DNA from: JAVVHE01 sp032249695
Lineage (GTDB): Bacteria; Pseudomonadota; Alphaproteobacteria; Sphingomonadales; Sphingomonadaceae
Assembly (NCBI GenBank): GCA_032249695.1
Contig: JAVVHE010000004.1
Span: 1 to 64,000, forward strand
Reading direction: 5' to 3'
DNA: 64,000 nt
Shown: one piece after another, positions 7,611 through 17,237 of the stretch
Layout: each line of letters starts with the position of its first letter
How positions within the stretch are numbered: position 1 is the stretch's first letter
Notes under the pieces: generated by a model
Told to the model about the DNA's origin: nothing
Databases searched by the model: none
Seen by the model: the letters and a program-made list of their open reading frames with translations, nothing else
Made by a program: the position numbers and the translations under genes

Positions 7611-9602
7611 ATGCTCAACCTATCCGGCATCACCGTCCGCCTCGGCGGACGCACCATCCTCGATGGCGTCGGCGCCGCGCTGCCGCTGCGCAGCCGGGTG
7701 GGGCTGATCGGCCGCAACGGTGCTGGCAAGACGACGCTGGTGCGCGTCGTGGCGGGCGAGCTGGAGCCTGACGCCGGATCGGTCGACATGCCGCGCGGCC
7801 ACCGGCTCGGCCTCGTCGCGCAGGAGGCGCCAGCGGGAGACGGCACGCCGCTCGACACAGTGCTCGCCGCCGACATCGAGCGAACCGCGCTGCTCGCCGA
7901 GGCCGAGACCAGCCACGATCCCGAGCGGCTGGGCGCGATCTGGGAGCGGCTGGAGACGATCGACGCGCACACCGCCCCGGCGCGCGCAGCCAAGATCCTC
8001 GCCGGGCTGGGCTTCGACGAGGACGCGCAGGGCCGTGCACTCGACAGCTTCTCGGGCGGCTGGCGGATGCGCGTGGCGCTAGCCGCATTGCTGTTCTCGC
8101 GGCCCGACGTGCTGCTCTTGGACGAGCCGTCGAACCACCTGGATCTTGAAGCGGTGATGTGGCTAGAAAACTTCCTGCAAGACTATCCGGCGACGATTCT
8201 AATCGTCAGTCACGAACGCGATTTCCTTAATCGCGTGGTCGATCACATCCTGCATCTGGAGTGCGGGAAGCTCACGCTCTACCCCGGCAGCTACGATGCG
8301 TTCGAACGGCTGCGCGCAGCCGCCCAAGCGCAGATCGCGTCGGCTCGTATCAAGCAGCAGGCCGAGCGCGAGCGGCTGAAGGACTATATCGCCCGCAACA
8401 GCGCACGCGCGTCGACCGCCAAGCAGGCGCAAAGCCGCGCCAAGGCGCTGGCGCGGATGCAGCCGATCGCCGAGCTGGTAGACGACCCTAGCCTGTCGTT
8501 CGATTTTCCCAGCTCCGATCCGCTGCGCCCGCCGCTCATCACGCTCGATCTCGCCGAGGTCGGCTATGGCGGCGAGCCGGTGCTGCGGCGGCTTGATCTG
8601 CGCATCGACCCCGACGACCGCATCGCGCTCTTGGGCCGCAACGGCAACGGCAAGACGACGCTCGCGCGGCTGCTGGCGGCGCAGCTGAAGCCGAGCGCGG
8701 GCGGCATAGCGGCATCGGCCAAGATGCGCGTCGGTTATTTCACCCAGTATCAGGTGGAAGAGCTCGACCGCTCCGACACCCCTCTGGAACATATGATGCG
8801 CGCGATGAAGGGCGCATCGCCCGGAGCGGTGCGTGCGCAACTGGGCCGGTTTGGCTTCTCCGGTCCGAAGGCGACGACGCAAGTGGGCAAGCTCTCGGGC
8901 GGCGAGCGCGCGCGGCTGGCACTCGCGCTTATCACGCGCGATGCGCCGCATTTGCTGATTCTGGACGAACCGACGAACCATCTCGACGTCGACGCGCGCG
9001 AGGCGCTCATCCAGGCACTGAACGGCTACGAGGGCGCGGTGCTGATCGTGAGCCACGACCGGCACATGCTGGAAATGACCGCCGACCGGCTGGTGCTGGT
9101 CGACGGCGGCACGGCGCGCGAGTTCGACGGCTCGATCGACGATTATGTGCGCTTCATCCTCGCAGGCGACGGCACGAATGCGAGCGGCGGCAAGGCAGCC
9201 CGCGCGCGAAAGGGCGAAGCGCGCGGGGAGGCTGGGGCGCCGGGCCAACGCGGCTCGGCGGCACGCGAACAGATCAAGCAATTGCGCGCGCGGCTTCGCG
9301 ACACCGAAGCCGAACTCACCCGCCTCACCGCCGAACGCGACGCGATCGACCGCTCGCTGGCGGGCGGACATGCGGCGGCTGGTGGCGGCGCGCCGAACAG
9401 CGGGGCGGGGAGTGGCGGCGCAGAAAGGCGAGGCCCGGCGGCGTCGGGCAGCACCGCCCGAAACCTGCGCGCGCTGAGCCCGGCGGAACTTCTCCGCCAT
9501 CGCGCAGCGCTCGACAACTTCGTCGCCGATGCCGAGGCGCGCTGGCTCGAAGAAAGCGCCGAACTCGAAGAGCTGGGCGGCGCCGAACTGCGCGCCGCGT
9601 AA
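7611..9602 (+). CDS. ABC-F family ATPase (Uup/YheS-like)
   Basis: A soluble protein with two ATP-binding cassettes and no membrane domain. Walker A is GRNGAGKTT in the first cassette and GRNGNGKTT in the second. The ABC signatures are FSGGWRMRVA and LSGGERARLA, and the Walker B/switch regions are LLLDEPSNHLD and LILDEPTNHLD. An Arg/Lys-rich linker (ARASTAKQAQSRAKALARM) separates the cassettes, and a coiled-coil-like C-terminal extension ends the protein. ABC-F proteins act on the ribosome to relieve stalling or have genome-maintenance roles (Uup). I place the start at ATG 7611 because the family begins with a beta-strand motif there; an in-frame ATG at 7578 would add 11 residues. Confidence 0.9.
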   Translation: MLNLSGITVRLGGRTILDGVGAALPLRSRVGLIGRNGAGKTTLVRVVAGELEPDAGSVDMPRGHRLGLVAQEAPAGDGTPLDTVLAADIERTALLAEAETSHDPERLGAIWERLETIDAHTAPARAAKILAGLGFDEDAQGRALDSFSGGWRMRVALAALLFSRPDVLLLDEPSNHLDLEAVMWLENFLQDYPATILIVSHERDFLNRVVDHILHLECGKLTLYPGSYDAFERLRAAAQAQIASARIKQQAERERLKDYIARNSARASTAKQAQSRAKALARMQPIAELVDDPSLSFDFPSSDPLRPPLITLDLAEVGYGGEPVLRRLDLRIDPDDRIALLGRNGNGKTTLARLLAAQLKPSAGGIAASAKMRVGYFTQYQVEELDRSDTPLEHMMRAMKGASPGAVRAQLGRFGFSGPKATTQVGKLSGGERARLALALITRDAPHLLILDEPTNHLDVDAREALIQALNGYEGAVLIVSHDRHMLEMTADRLVLVDGGTAREFDGSIDDYVRFILAGDGTNASGGKAARARKGEARGEAGAPGQRGSAAREQIKQLRARLRDTEAELTRLTAERDAIDRSLAGGHAAAGGGAPNSGAGSGGAERRGPAASGSTARNLRALSPAELLRHRAALDNFVADAEARWLEESAELEELGGAELRAA

Positions 9603-9614
9603 CCGCTCTCCTCC

Positions 9615-9630
9615 CCTCCAGCGGGAGGGC
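9615..9630 (+). terminator. hairpin after the ABC-F gene
   Basis: CCCTCC, a four-base loop AGCG, then GGAGGG form a perfect six-pair hairpin 12 bases after the ABC-F stop. There is no T-tract, so rho-independent activity is uncertain. Confidence 0.35.
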
Positions 9631-9806
9631 TAGCATGCGCGCCGTAAGCCCTCTCGTCTCCCGCCCCCCAAGGACAGGTGGACGATGCGAAGCATGGTGG
9701 AGAGGCTCGGGCGGATCGGCGGCTTCAGGACACCACCCGCGATCGCGGCGAGGTCAGATCCGGCTCAGCGCCGGGATGACGGGAATAAGCGACGCAGCCG
9801 CCACCC

Positions 9807-9986
9807 CTAACGCAGCTTGGCGATCCCGATGCCGTCGGCCTTCGCGCGGTCGTGCACGCTTTCCTCGCTGCGTGTCAGCGCCTTGGCGATCGCCTTCAGG
9901 CCCATGCCTTTCCTGGCGAGCGTGTGGAGTTTCTGCACCTCGTCGGGCCGCCACGGCTGGCGGTGGCGTTCGAACTTCTTGCTCAT
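9807..9986 (-). CDS. small helix-turn-helix-like protein (59 aa)
   Basis: A short gene starting at ATG 9986 and ending with TAG at 9807. It begins MSKKFERHRQPWRPDEVQKL and goes on with RKGMGLKAIAKALTRSEESV, which looks like a SANT/Myb- or sigma-like helix-turn-helix (W..DE...L..L...G....IA..L.R...SV..R). Such short proteins are common in alphaproteobacteria next to helicase genes. Its start overlaps the stop of the DEAD-box helicase gene (9983-9986), so the two are translationally coupled. A nucleic-acid-binding role is inferred from the pattern only. Confidence 0.7.
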   Translation of the reverse strand: MSKKFERHRQPWRPDEVQKLHTLARKGMGLKAIAKALTRSEESVHDRAKADGIGIAKLR

Positions 9987-11773
9987 CGTGGCGCTCCCTT
10001 GCGCGCGGGCCGGGGCTTACCCGGACGCGGCGGGCGCCCGCCCGGAGCCGATCGCGGCGCGTGCGGCGACCCGCTCAGCGGAGCCCCCGGTGCCCCCTCG
10101 CCCGGCGCGCCACGCCGCGGCCGTTCGCGCACCACCCCATGCGGGGGCCGCCCCGGTGGCGGCGCGCCATCGGCCATCTCCAGCCGCACCGCGCCCGCGC
10201 CGTCGTCCTCGCCAGCCGTCCGCGCCCAGGAGCTGCGGAAGCGCTCCGCAATCGCGCGCGGCACGTCGAAGCGCGTCTCGTTCGGGCCGATGCGGATCGC
10301 GCCGACCTCCGAGCGGGTGATGTGGCCACGGCGACAGAGCAGCGGCAGGATCCAGCGCGGGTCGGCGTTCTGGCGGCGGCCGACGTCGATCCGGAACCAG
10401 ACCGTATCGTCGAAGCCGGGCCGGTGCGCGTCGGCGCCGCCCTCGCGGCGGCTGGCCGCGTCGCCCGGCGCGATCAGCTCCTCGGCGGCGGGCAGGGCCG
10501 AGCGGTACGCCTTCACCAGCGCGGCGGCGATGTCCTCCGGGCCGCGCTGGGCGAGCAGCAGCGCGGCAAGCGCGCGGTCCTCGGCGTCATACTCCGCCTC
10601 GGCCAGCAGCGCGGCCAGCAGCCGCCCGCGGTCAGCGGCGCGGATCGCCTCGGGCGTCGGCACGTCGATCCATCGCGCTTCCACGCGCGCATCGCGCAGC
10701 ATCGCCTCCACGCGCCGGCGGCGCGGATAGGGCACGATCAGCACCGCCGTCCCCTTGCGCCCGGCCCGACCGGTGCGGCCCGACCGGTGCTGCAGCGTCT
10801 CTGCGTCGCGCGGCAGCTCGACGTGGACCACAAGGCTCAACGCGGGCAGGTCAATGCCGCGCGCCGCGACGTCGGTCGCCACGCATACCCGTGCGCGACC
10901 GTCCCGCAGTGCCTGCAACGCGGCATTGCGCTCGGACTGGCTGTGCTCGCCCGACAGCGCGACCACTGCGAACCCGCGCTCCAGAAGCGCCGCGTGCAGT
11001 CGCCGCACCGCCTCGCGCGTCGCGCAGAACAGCATCGCGGTCTCCGCCTCGTGCAGGCGCAGCAGGTTAACTGTCGCGTTCTCGATGTCGGGCGGGGCGA
11101 CCGCCAGCGCCTGATATTCGATGTCGCCGTGCCCGCGGTCCTCGCCCGTGCCGGCGATCCGCAGCGCATCGCGCTGGTATCGCCGGGCGAGCGCGACAAT
11201 GGGTTTGGGCAGCGTCGCCGAAAACATCAGCGTGCGCCGGGTCTCGGGCGTCGCGTCAAGGATCTCCTCCAAATCCTCGCGGAAGCCCATGTCGAGCATC
11301 TCGTCGGCTTCATCAAGCACGACGGCGCCGAGCATCGACAGGTCCAGAGCACCACGCTCGAGGTGATCGCGCAGGCGGCCCGGCGTGCCGACGACGATCT
11401 GCGCGCCCTGCGTCAGCATCCGCCGCTCGCGCGAGGCGTCCATGCCGCCGACGCAGCTGGCGATGCGCACGCCGGTATCAGCGTAAAGCCACGCCAGTTC
11501 GCGGCTGACCTGCAGCGCCAGCTCGCGCGTCGGAGCGATGACTAGCGCGCCCGGTGCGCCGGGCGCCCCGGCCCGGCCATCGGCATCGAGCAGCGTGGAC
11601 GCCAGCGCCAGCCCGAAGGCGACGGTCTTGCCCGAACCGGTCTGTGCCGACACCAGCAGGTCGCGCCCGGAAGTCGCGGGATTGAGAATCGCGGCCTGGA
11701 CGGCGGTGGGTGTGGCATAGTCACGCGCGGAAAGCGCCGCGCCAAGCGGGGCAGGAAGGTTCGCAAAGGGCAT
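9983..11773 (-). CDS. DEAD-box ATP-dependent RNA helicase with DbpA-type RNA-binding domain
   Basis: About 596 residues from ATG 11773 (MPFANLP). Helicase motifs in order: the Q-motif region, AQTGSGKT (I), PTRELA (Ia), TPGRL (Ib), DEADEMLDMGF (II), SATLP (III), VATDVAARGID (V) and HRSGRTGRAG (VI). The segment WFRIDVGRRQNADPRWILP, followed by RIGPNETRFDVP, is the DbpA-like RNA-binding domain that targets 23S rRNA in relatives. The C-terminus is a Pro/Arg/Gly-rich tail. The likely role is ribosome assembly or RNA remodelling. The open frame extends 71 codons upstream to 11986, but that part lacks family similarity. It is the first gene of a two-gene unit with the small HTH-like protein. Confidence 0.9.
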   Translation of the reverse strand: MPFANLPAPLGAALSARDYATPTAVQAAILNPATSGRDLLVSAQTGSGKTVAFGLALASTLLDADGRAGAPGAPGALVIAPTRELALQVSRELAWLYADTGVRIASCVGGMDASRERRMLTQGAQIVVGTPGRLRDHLERGALDLSMLGAVVLDEADEMLDMGFREDLEEILDATPETRRTLMFSATLPKPIVALARRYQRDALRIAGTGEDRGHGDIEYQALAVAPPDIENATVNLLRLHEAETAMLFCATREAVRRLHAALLERGFAVVALSGEHSQSERNAALQALRDGRARVCVATDVAARGIDLPALSLVVHVELPRDAETLQHRSGRTGRAGRKGTAVLIVPYPRRRRVEAMLRDARVEARWIDVPTPEAIRAADRGRLLAALLAEAEYDAEDRALAALLLAQRGPEDIAAALVKAYRSALPAAEELIAPGDAASRREGGADAHRPGFDDTVWFRIDVGRRQNADPRWILPLLCRRGHITRSEVGAIRIGPNETRFDVPRAIAERFRSSWARTAGEDDGAGAVRLEMADGAPPPGRPPHGVVRERPRRGAPGEGAPGAPLSGSPHAPRSAPGGRPPRPGKPRPARKGAPR

Positions 11774-11926
11774 GGAGCACGCTACATGGTGGAGCCGCTC
11801 GGAATCCCCAAGCGCCTCGCATCGGCGGCGCGCGGCTCCGCCTGCCGGTCGACGCCCACGAAGCCGCTTGCGCCGGGCGGGCCAGCGATGTTGGGCTGAT
11901 CCCCGGACCGGCTGGAAAGAGGCAGC

Positions 11927-12676
11927 GTGGCGCGGATTGCAATCGTGACGGGCGGAGCGCGGGGCATCGGCGCGGCAACCGCCCACCGGCTAGCCGCCGA
12001 CGGGCGCCACGTTGCCGTGATCGACCTCAGCGCCGAAGCGTGCGCCGAGACGGTGCGCGCGGTGGAGGCGCAGGGCCGCCGCGCGCTGGCGCTCGCGGCC
12101 GACGTGAGCGACGAAGCAGCGGTCGCGCGCGCCGTCGACGAGATTGCCGACCGGCTCGGGCCGCCGGCGATCCTGGTTAACAACGCCGGCATCCTGCGCG
12201 ACCGGAGGCTCGTCAACATGAGCCTCGCCGAATGGCAGCGCGTCATCGACGTGCACCTGACCGGCGCGTTCCTGATGAGCCGCGCGGTGGCGCCCCACAT
12301 GCGCGACGCCGGCTGGGGTCGGATCGTCAATCTGTCGAGCATCGCCGCATTGGGCCTCAAGGGCCAGACCAACTACTCCGCCGCGAAAGCAGGCTTGCAG
12401 GGGTTCACCAAGACGCTCGCGATCGAACTCGGCCCATTCGGCGTCACGGTGAACGCGGTCGCGCCGGGCTTCATCGAAACCGAGATGACGCGCAGCGTCG
12501 CGGACCAGACCGGCAAAAGCTATGACGAAATCATCGCCTGGGCGATGACGGACATCGTTGTCGGTCGCGTCGGCCAGCCCGCCGACGTTGCGCATGCGGT
12601 CAGCTTTCTTGCTGATGATCGCAGCGGCTTCGTGACCGGCCAGGTGCTCTATGTCGCAGGCGGACCGCGCGCCTGA
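11927..12676 (+). CDS. SDR family oxidoreductase (FabG/PhaB-like 3-oxoacyl reductase)
   Basis: A 249-residue classical short-chain dehydrogenase. The cofactor motif is TGGARGIG (residues 8-15), followed by NNAGI, the catalytic Ser in NLSSIAA, and Tyr/Lys in NYSAAKAG. The ending GQVLYVAGG is typical of FabG-type reductases. The N-terminal ARIAIVTGG and the Asp after the second strand (VIDLS) suggest a preference for NAD(H), which is inferred. It stands alone, divergent from the helicase gene, about 150 bases away. It could reduce beta-ketoacyl-CoA/ACP or another hydroxy/keto substrate. Confidence 0.85.
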   Translation: MARIAIVTGGARGIGAATAHRLAADGRHVAVIDLSAEACAETVRAVEAQGRRALALAADVSDEAAVARAVDEIADRLGPPAILVNNAGILRDRRLVNMSLAEWQRVIDVHLTGAFLMSRAVAPHMRDAGWGRIVNLSSIAALGLKGQTNYSAAKAGLQGFTKTLAIELGPFGVTVNAVAPGFIETEMTRSVADQTGKSYDEIIAWAMTDIVVGRVGQPADVAHAVSFLADDRSGFVTGQVLYVAGGPRA

Positions 12677-12794
12677 CGCAACTTTTCCCGCGCGCCATGT
12701 TTGACGCTTTCGTAATGCTGCAGTGCTTCAAAAGATTAGGGTCGACGCGGTATCCGCCCAGCCAGTGCCACAATCATCCGGTCCGCCGGGTTTC

Positions 12795-14003
12795 ATGTCC
12801 CTCGAAGCGAGAATGATTAAGATCGAGCCGGTAGGACCGCCACGGGGCGCTCGCCGTACCGCAGCGCTGCTGGCGCTGGCGGTGCTCGGCGCCTGCGGCA
12901 ACAGGAAGCAGTCGCCGCCGCCGCCGTCGATACCCGAGGTCGGCTTCGTGACGATGCGCGCGGAGGCGGTGCCGCTGACGATTGAGCTGCCCGGCCGCAC
13001 CGCCGCGATTGAAATCGCCGATGTGCGCCCGCAGGTGAGCGGCGTCATCCAGGCGCGACAGTTCCGCGAGGGCTCGCTCGTCCGCAAGGGTCAGACGCTG
13101 TATCAGATCGATCCCAGTCTTTACCGGGCGGCGGTCAGCCAGGCGGCGGCGAATCTGCAGGCCGCGCAGGCGGCGCGCGAGAGCGCGGCAACGCTCGCCC
13201 AGCGCTACGAACCGCTGGCGCGCATGCAGGCCGTGTCAGCGCAGGATCTCACAAACGCGCAGGCGCAAGCCAAGCAGGCTGCGGCGACGGTCGCGCAGCA
13301 GCGCGCCGCACTGGAAACGGCGCGCATCAACCTTGCCTTCACCCGCGTGCCCGCGCCCATCACCGGCCGCATTGGGCGCTCACTGACGACGACGGGCGCG
13401 CTCGTCACCGCCAACCAGGCGACGCCGCTGGCGCAGATCGAGCGGTTGGACCCGATCTTCGTCGACCTGCAGCAATCGAGCGCCGATCTGCTGGCACTGC
13501 GGCGGGCGCTGGCGAAGGGCGGAGCGCTGCCGGCTTCGACGGGGATTACGATCAGGCTGGAGGACGGCAGCATTTATCCGCACGTGGGGCGGCTGCAATT
13601 TGCCGAAACGATCGTCGATCCGGCGACGGGCACGGTGACGCTGCGCGCACGCATCCCCAACCCGGACGAAGTACTGCTGCCCGGCATGTATGCGCGTGCG
13701 ATGTTCGCGCAGGCAGTGAAGCCCGACGCGATCCTGGTGCCGCAGGCGGGGCTGGCGCGCGATCCGTCCGGCCGGGCGACGGTGATACTAATCGGTCCCG
13801 GCGACAAGGCCGTGCTGCGCGAGGTTTCGGCCGAGCGCACGATCGGGGATCGCTGGCTGGTGACGAAGGGATTGGCTCCCGGCGACCGGGTGATCGTGGA
13901 GGGCTTGCAGCGCGTAAAACCCGGGCAGACGGTGCGGCCCGTACAGGCTGAGATGGCGAACTCGCCGCGGTCTCGGCCCCTTCAGCCCGCTTCCAGAGGT
14001 TAG
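12795..14003 (+). CDS. RND efflux periplasmic adaptor (membrane fusion lipoprotein)
   Basis: AcrA/MexA-type adaptor that bridges pump and outer-membrane channel. A lipoprotein signal with lipobox LGAC lies in ALLALAVLGACGN. The body then holds a lipoyl/barrel-sandwich part (SGVIQARQFREGSLVRKGQTL, IDPSLY), an Ala/Gln-rich coiled-coil hairpin, and a beta-barrel (LNLAFTRV-like, PGMYARA). The possible starts are 12723, 12795 and 12813; 12795 or 12813 place the signal peptide close to the N-terminus. It is the first gene of a three-gene operon and ends four bases before the pump gene. A weak TTGACG at 12701 could be part of its promoter. The substrate range is unknown. Confidence 0.9.
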   Translation: MSLEARMIKIEPVGPPRGARRTAALLALAVLGACGNRKQSPPPPSIPEVGFVTMRAEAVPLTIELPGRTAAIEIADVRPQVSGVIQARQFREGSLVRKGQTLYQIDPSLYRAAVSQAAANLQAAQAARESAATLAQRYEPLARMQAVSAQDLTNAQAQAKQAAATVAQQRAALETARINLAFTRVPAPITGRIGRSLTTTGALVTANQATPLAQIERLDPIFVDLQQSSADLLALRRALAKGGALPASTGITIRLEDGSIYPHVGRLQFAETIVDPATGTVTLRARIPNPDEVLLPGMYARAMFAQAVKPDAILVPQAGLARDPSGRATVILIGPGDKAVLREVSAERTIGDRWLVTKGLAPGDRVIVEGLQRVKPGQTVRPVQAEMANSPRSRPLQPASRG

Positions 14004-14006
14004 GCG

Positions 14007-17000
14007 ATGCTGGCGCACACCTTCGTCCGACGGCCAATTTTTGCGATCGTACTCGCGATCATCGTCTCATTGATTGGCATTGGTGGAATTGTAAGCCTGT
14101 CGATCGCACAATATCCAGAAATATCGCCGGTGCATATAAACGTTCGAGGCAACTATCCCGGCGCCTCCGCCGACGTACTGACTTCGTCGGTGACGCAGGT
14201 GATCGAGCAGCAGCTGACAGGCATCGATAATCTTTTGTATTTCCAATCAACGAGCAGTGGCAACGGGCAGGTACAGATCACGGCAACGTTTGACAAGGGT
14301 ACGAACCCCGATATCGCGCAGGTGCAGGTTCAGAACAAAGTGCAACAGGCGCTGCCGCGTCTGCCCGCGCAAGTGCAGGCCCAAGGATTGACCGTCACCA
14401 AATCGGCACCGGATTTTTTGGCGGTTGTATCAATCTATGACGAAACCGATCGGGCGACATCGATCGATATCGGCGACTATATCGTGTCCAACCTGCAAGA
14501 GCCGATGAGCCGCATCAACGGCGTCGGCGACGTGACGGTGTTTGGCGCGCAATATGCGATGCGCATCTGGCTCGATCCGTTCAAGCTGGCTCGCGTCGGG
14601 TTGCAGCCGGGCGACGTCAATGCTGCGATCGCGGCTCAAAACACGCAGGTCGCGGCGGGACAGATCGGCTCGCTGCCGTCACCTCCGGGACAGATGCTGA
14701 ATGTCACGGTCAATGCCCGGTCGCGGCTGCAGACTCCCGAGCAATTCCGGCAGATCATCCTGAAGACGCAGGAGAACGGTGCCGTCGTGCGGCTGCAGGA
14801 CGTCGCGCGGGTTGAGCTTGGCAGCGAAAATTACACGACGATCAGTCGGCTGAACGGTCATCCGGCGGCGGGCATGGGCATCCTGCTAGCGCCCGGGGCG
14901 GATGCGCTGGCAACGAACGAGCGTGTTCGCACCTTCATCGAGCAGCAAACCTCAACGTTGCCTGCAGGCTACAAAATTGCCTTCCCTGTCGACAGCACAC
15001 AGTTCATCAAATTGTCGATCAAGGAGGTGCTGATCACGCTTGCCGAAGCAATCGTGCTTGTTGTCATCGTGATGTTCGTATTCCTGCAAAGCTGGCGCGC
15101 AACACTGATTCCGACCGTTGCGGTTCCGGTTGTGTTGCTGGGCACATTTGGTGTGCTGGCCGCAGCAGGATTTTCGATCAACGTGCTGACCATGTTTGGC
15201 TTGGTGCTGTCGATTGGACTGCTCGTAGACGATGCGATTGTCGTCGTTGAAAACGTCGAACGGGTTATGCATGAGGACCCCGACATTTCGGTCAATGACG
15301 CTGTGCTGAAGGCGATGGGCGAGATCAACGTCGCACTGGTTGCCATCGCACTTGTTCTTTCTGCGGTATTCCTGCCGATGGCATTTTTCGGCGGATCTGT
15401 GGGCGTCATCTATCAGCAGTTTTCGATCACAATCGTCTCGTCGATGGCGCTTTCGGTCTTGGTGGCGCTGACGCTGTCACCCGCGCTTGCGGCGATGTTG
15501 CTGAAGCGCAGGCAAGCCGATGCGCCGCCGCCAAGCGGCGTCGGGCGATGGGCGAGGCGAGGCGGCGAATGGTTCGAACGCAATTTCGCGCGCCTCAGCC
15601 GCAGCTATGTCGCAGGGGTCGAATGGGCGATTGCACGCCGCGGACTGATGCTCATCGGCTTCGCCGGGCTGGTCGCGGCGTTGGCTTGGCAGTTCACCAG
15701 ATTGCCGACGGGCTTCCTGCCGACCGAGGATCAAGGCCGTACGCAGCTGCTCTACACGCTGCCGCCCGGCGCTACGTTCGAGCGGACGCTCGCAGTTGCC
15801 GAACAGATTGAACATTATTTCAAAAGCGAGCCGCTGAAGCGCGACGCGCCGATTGTCTATACGATCATCGGCCAGTCGATCCAGGGCGCGGGGCAGAACA
15901 CCGGACGTGGCTTTGTCAGCCTCTCACCTTGGGACGACCGTCAGGGGACAGAGCACAGCCAGCAGGCGATTTCGGCGCGCGCCACGAAGGAGTTGGGTGC
16001 CCGGCTACGCGACGCCCAATTCTTCGCGCTCGATCCGCCGGCGGTTCGCGGCCTGGGCCAGGCGACCGGGTTCACGATGGAGCTGCTGAACACTGGCAAC
16101 CTGTCCTATTCCGAATTCAAGAGACGGCTGGAAACTCTGATCGCCCGTGCGGCAGCGGATCCGAAACTTTCGTCGGTGCGGGCCAACCGCCTTCCCGATG
16201 TGCCGACGATGCAGGTGACGTTCGACGATCAGAAGCTCGGCGCGCTTGGGCTGTCGCCGGGCGACGTCAACACGACGCTCTCGACCGCGTGGGGCGGCGC
16301 ATATGTGAATGACTTCGTCGATCGTGGGCGAGTGAAGCGCGTATATGTGCAGGGCGATGCGCCCTACCGCGCCAAGCCCGAAGACCTAGCCAACTGGTTT
16401 GTACGCGGATCGGGCGGGGCGCTGGTGCCGTTCGCGGCATTCGCGCAAAGTGAGTGGGCGCAGGCGCCGGTGCAGCTGACTCGGTTCAACGGCCAGCCGT
16501 CGTTTGAAATCGAAGGCCAGGGCGCAGCGGGGGTGTCGTCGGGCGATGCGATGCGGCGGATCGCCGATCTGGCGAAGGATCTGCCCGGCACGGCGATCGC
16601 GTGGAGCGGCCTCAGCTATCAGGAGCAGGTGACCGGCAACCAGGCGCCGCTCCTTTATGGCGTCAGTCTGCTCGTCGTGTTCCTGTGTCTTGCGGCGCTC
16701 TACGAAAGCTGGTCGATCCCCATTGCAGTGATGCTGGTGATTCCCGTCGGCCTGCTTGGCGCGACGCTGGCGGTCGGAGCGCGCGGGCTGGACAACGATG
16801 TCTATTTCCAGGTCGGCCTGCTGACGACGATCGGTCTCAGCGCCAAGAACGCCATCCTCATCGTGGAGTTTGCCGAACAGGCCGAGCGCAGCGGCAAGAG
16901 TGCCTACGATGCCGCCATCGAAGCCGCGCGGCTGCGGCTGCGGCCAATCCTGATGACCAGCTTCGCATTCATCTTCGGCGTGCTGCCGCTTGCCATCAGC

Positions 17001-17237
17001 ACGGGCGCGGGAGCGCAGAGCCGCATCGCGATCGGCACCGCTGTGCTGGGCGGGATGCTGACCGCGACGGCCTTGGCGATCTTCTTCGTGCCGATGTTCT
17101 ATGTGCTGGTGCGCAAGCTGTTCCGCTCCAGGCTCCACGGTCACGCGGGCTACACGGGTATCGACCCCGGCGAACCGCAGGTCGCGGCGGGTCTGCGCGG
17201 GCCGGAGCGTCCCCGCCTTGCCGAGGCCGCCGAATGA
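14007..17237 (+). CDS. RND multidrug efflux pump, HAE1 family (AcrB/MexB-like)
   Basis: A 1076-residue inner-membrane proton/drug antiporter. The N-terminus is FVRRPIFAIVLAII, the proton-relay Asp pair sits in LVDDAIVVVENVER, the key Lys in SAKNAILIVEFA, and the end region contains RLRPILMTS. Length and order match trimeric AcrB-type pumps with two large periplasmic loops. The start ATG lies four bases after the adaptor stop, and the stop overlaps the next start (ATGA). Codon use changes inside the gene: roughly the first 1500 bases use more A/T-ending codons than the rest and than the neighbours, which may mark recombination. Confidence 0.95.
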   Translation: MLAHTFVRRPIFAIVLAIIVSLIGIGGIVSLSIAQYPEISPVHINVRGNYPGASADVLTSSVTQVIEQQLTGIDNLLYFQSTSSGNGQVQITATFDKGTNPDIAQVQVQNKVQQALPRLPAQVQAQGLTVTKSAPDFLAVVSIYDETDRATSIDIGDYIVSNLQEPMSRINGVGDVTVFGAQYAMRIWLDPFKLARVGLQPGDVNAAIAAQNTQVAAGQIGSLPSPPGQMLNVTVNARSRLQTPEQFRQIILKTQENGAVVRLQDVARVELGSENYTTISRLNGHPAAGMGILLAPGADALATNERVRTFIEQQTSTLPAGYKIAFPVDSTQFIKLSIKEVLITLAEAIVLVVIVMFVFLQSWRATLIPTVAVPVVLLGTFGVLAAAGFSINVLTMFGLVLSIGLLVDDAIVVVENVERVMHEDPDISVNDAVLKAMGEINVALVAIALVLSAVFLPMAFFGGSVGVIYQQFSITIVSSMALSVLVALTLSPALAAMLLKRRQADAPPPSGVGRWARRGGEWFERNFARLSRSYVAGVEWAIARRGLMLIGFAGLVAALAWQFTRLPTGFLPTEDQGRTQLLYTLPPGATFERTLAVAEQIEHYFKSEPLKRDAPIVYTIIGQSIQGAGQNTGRGFVSLSPWDDRQGTEHSQQAISARATKELGARLRDAQFFALDPPAVRGLGQATGFTMELLNTGNLSYSEFKRRLETLIARAAADPKLSSVRANRLPDVPTMQVTFDDQKLGALGLSPGDVNTTLSTAWGGAYVNDFVDRGRVKRVYVQGDAPYRAKPEDLANWFVRGSGGALVPFAAFAQSEWAQAPVQLTRFNGQPSFEIEGQGAAGVSSGDAMRRIADLAKDLPGTAIAWSGLSYQEQVTGNQAPLLYGVSLLVVFLCLAALYESWSIPIAVMLVIPVGLLGATLAVGARGLDNDVYFQVGLLTTIGLSAKNAILIVEFAEQAERSGKSAYDAAIEAARLRLRPILMTSFAFIFGVLPLAISTGAGAQSRIAIGTAVLGGMLTATALAIFFVPMFYVLVRKLFRSRLHGHAGYTGIDPGEPQVAAGLRGPERPRLAEAAE

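Noticed and set aside
9635..11545. 636-codon plus-strand frame opposite the DEAD-box helicase
   Set aside because: Long only because of high GC; the minus strand has all helicase motifs.
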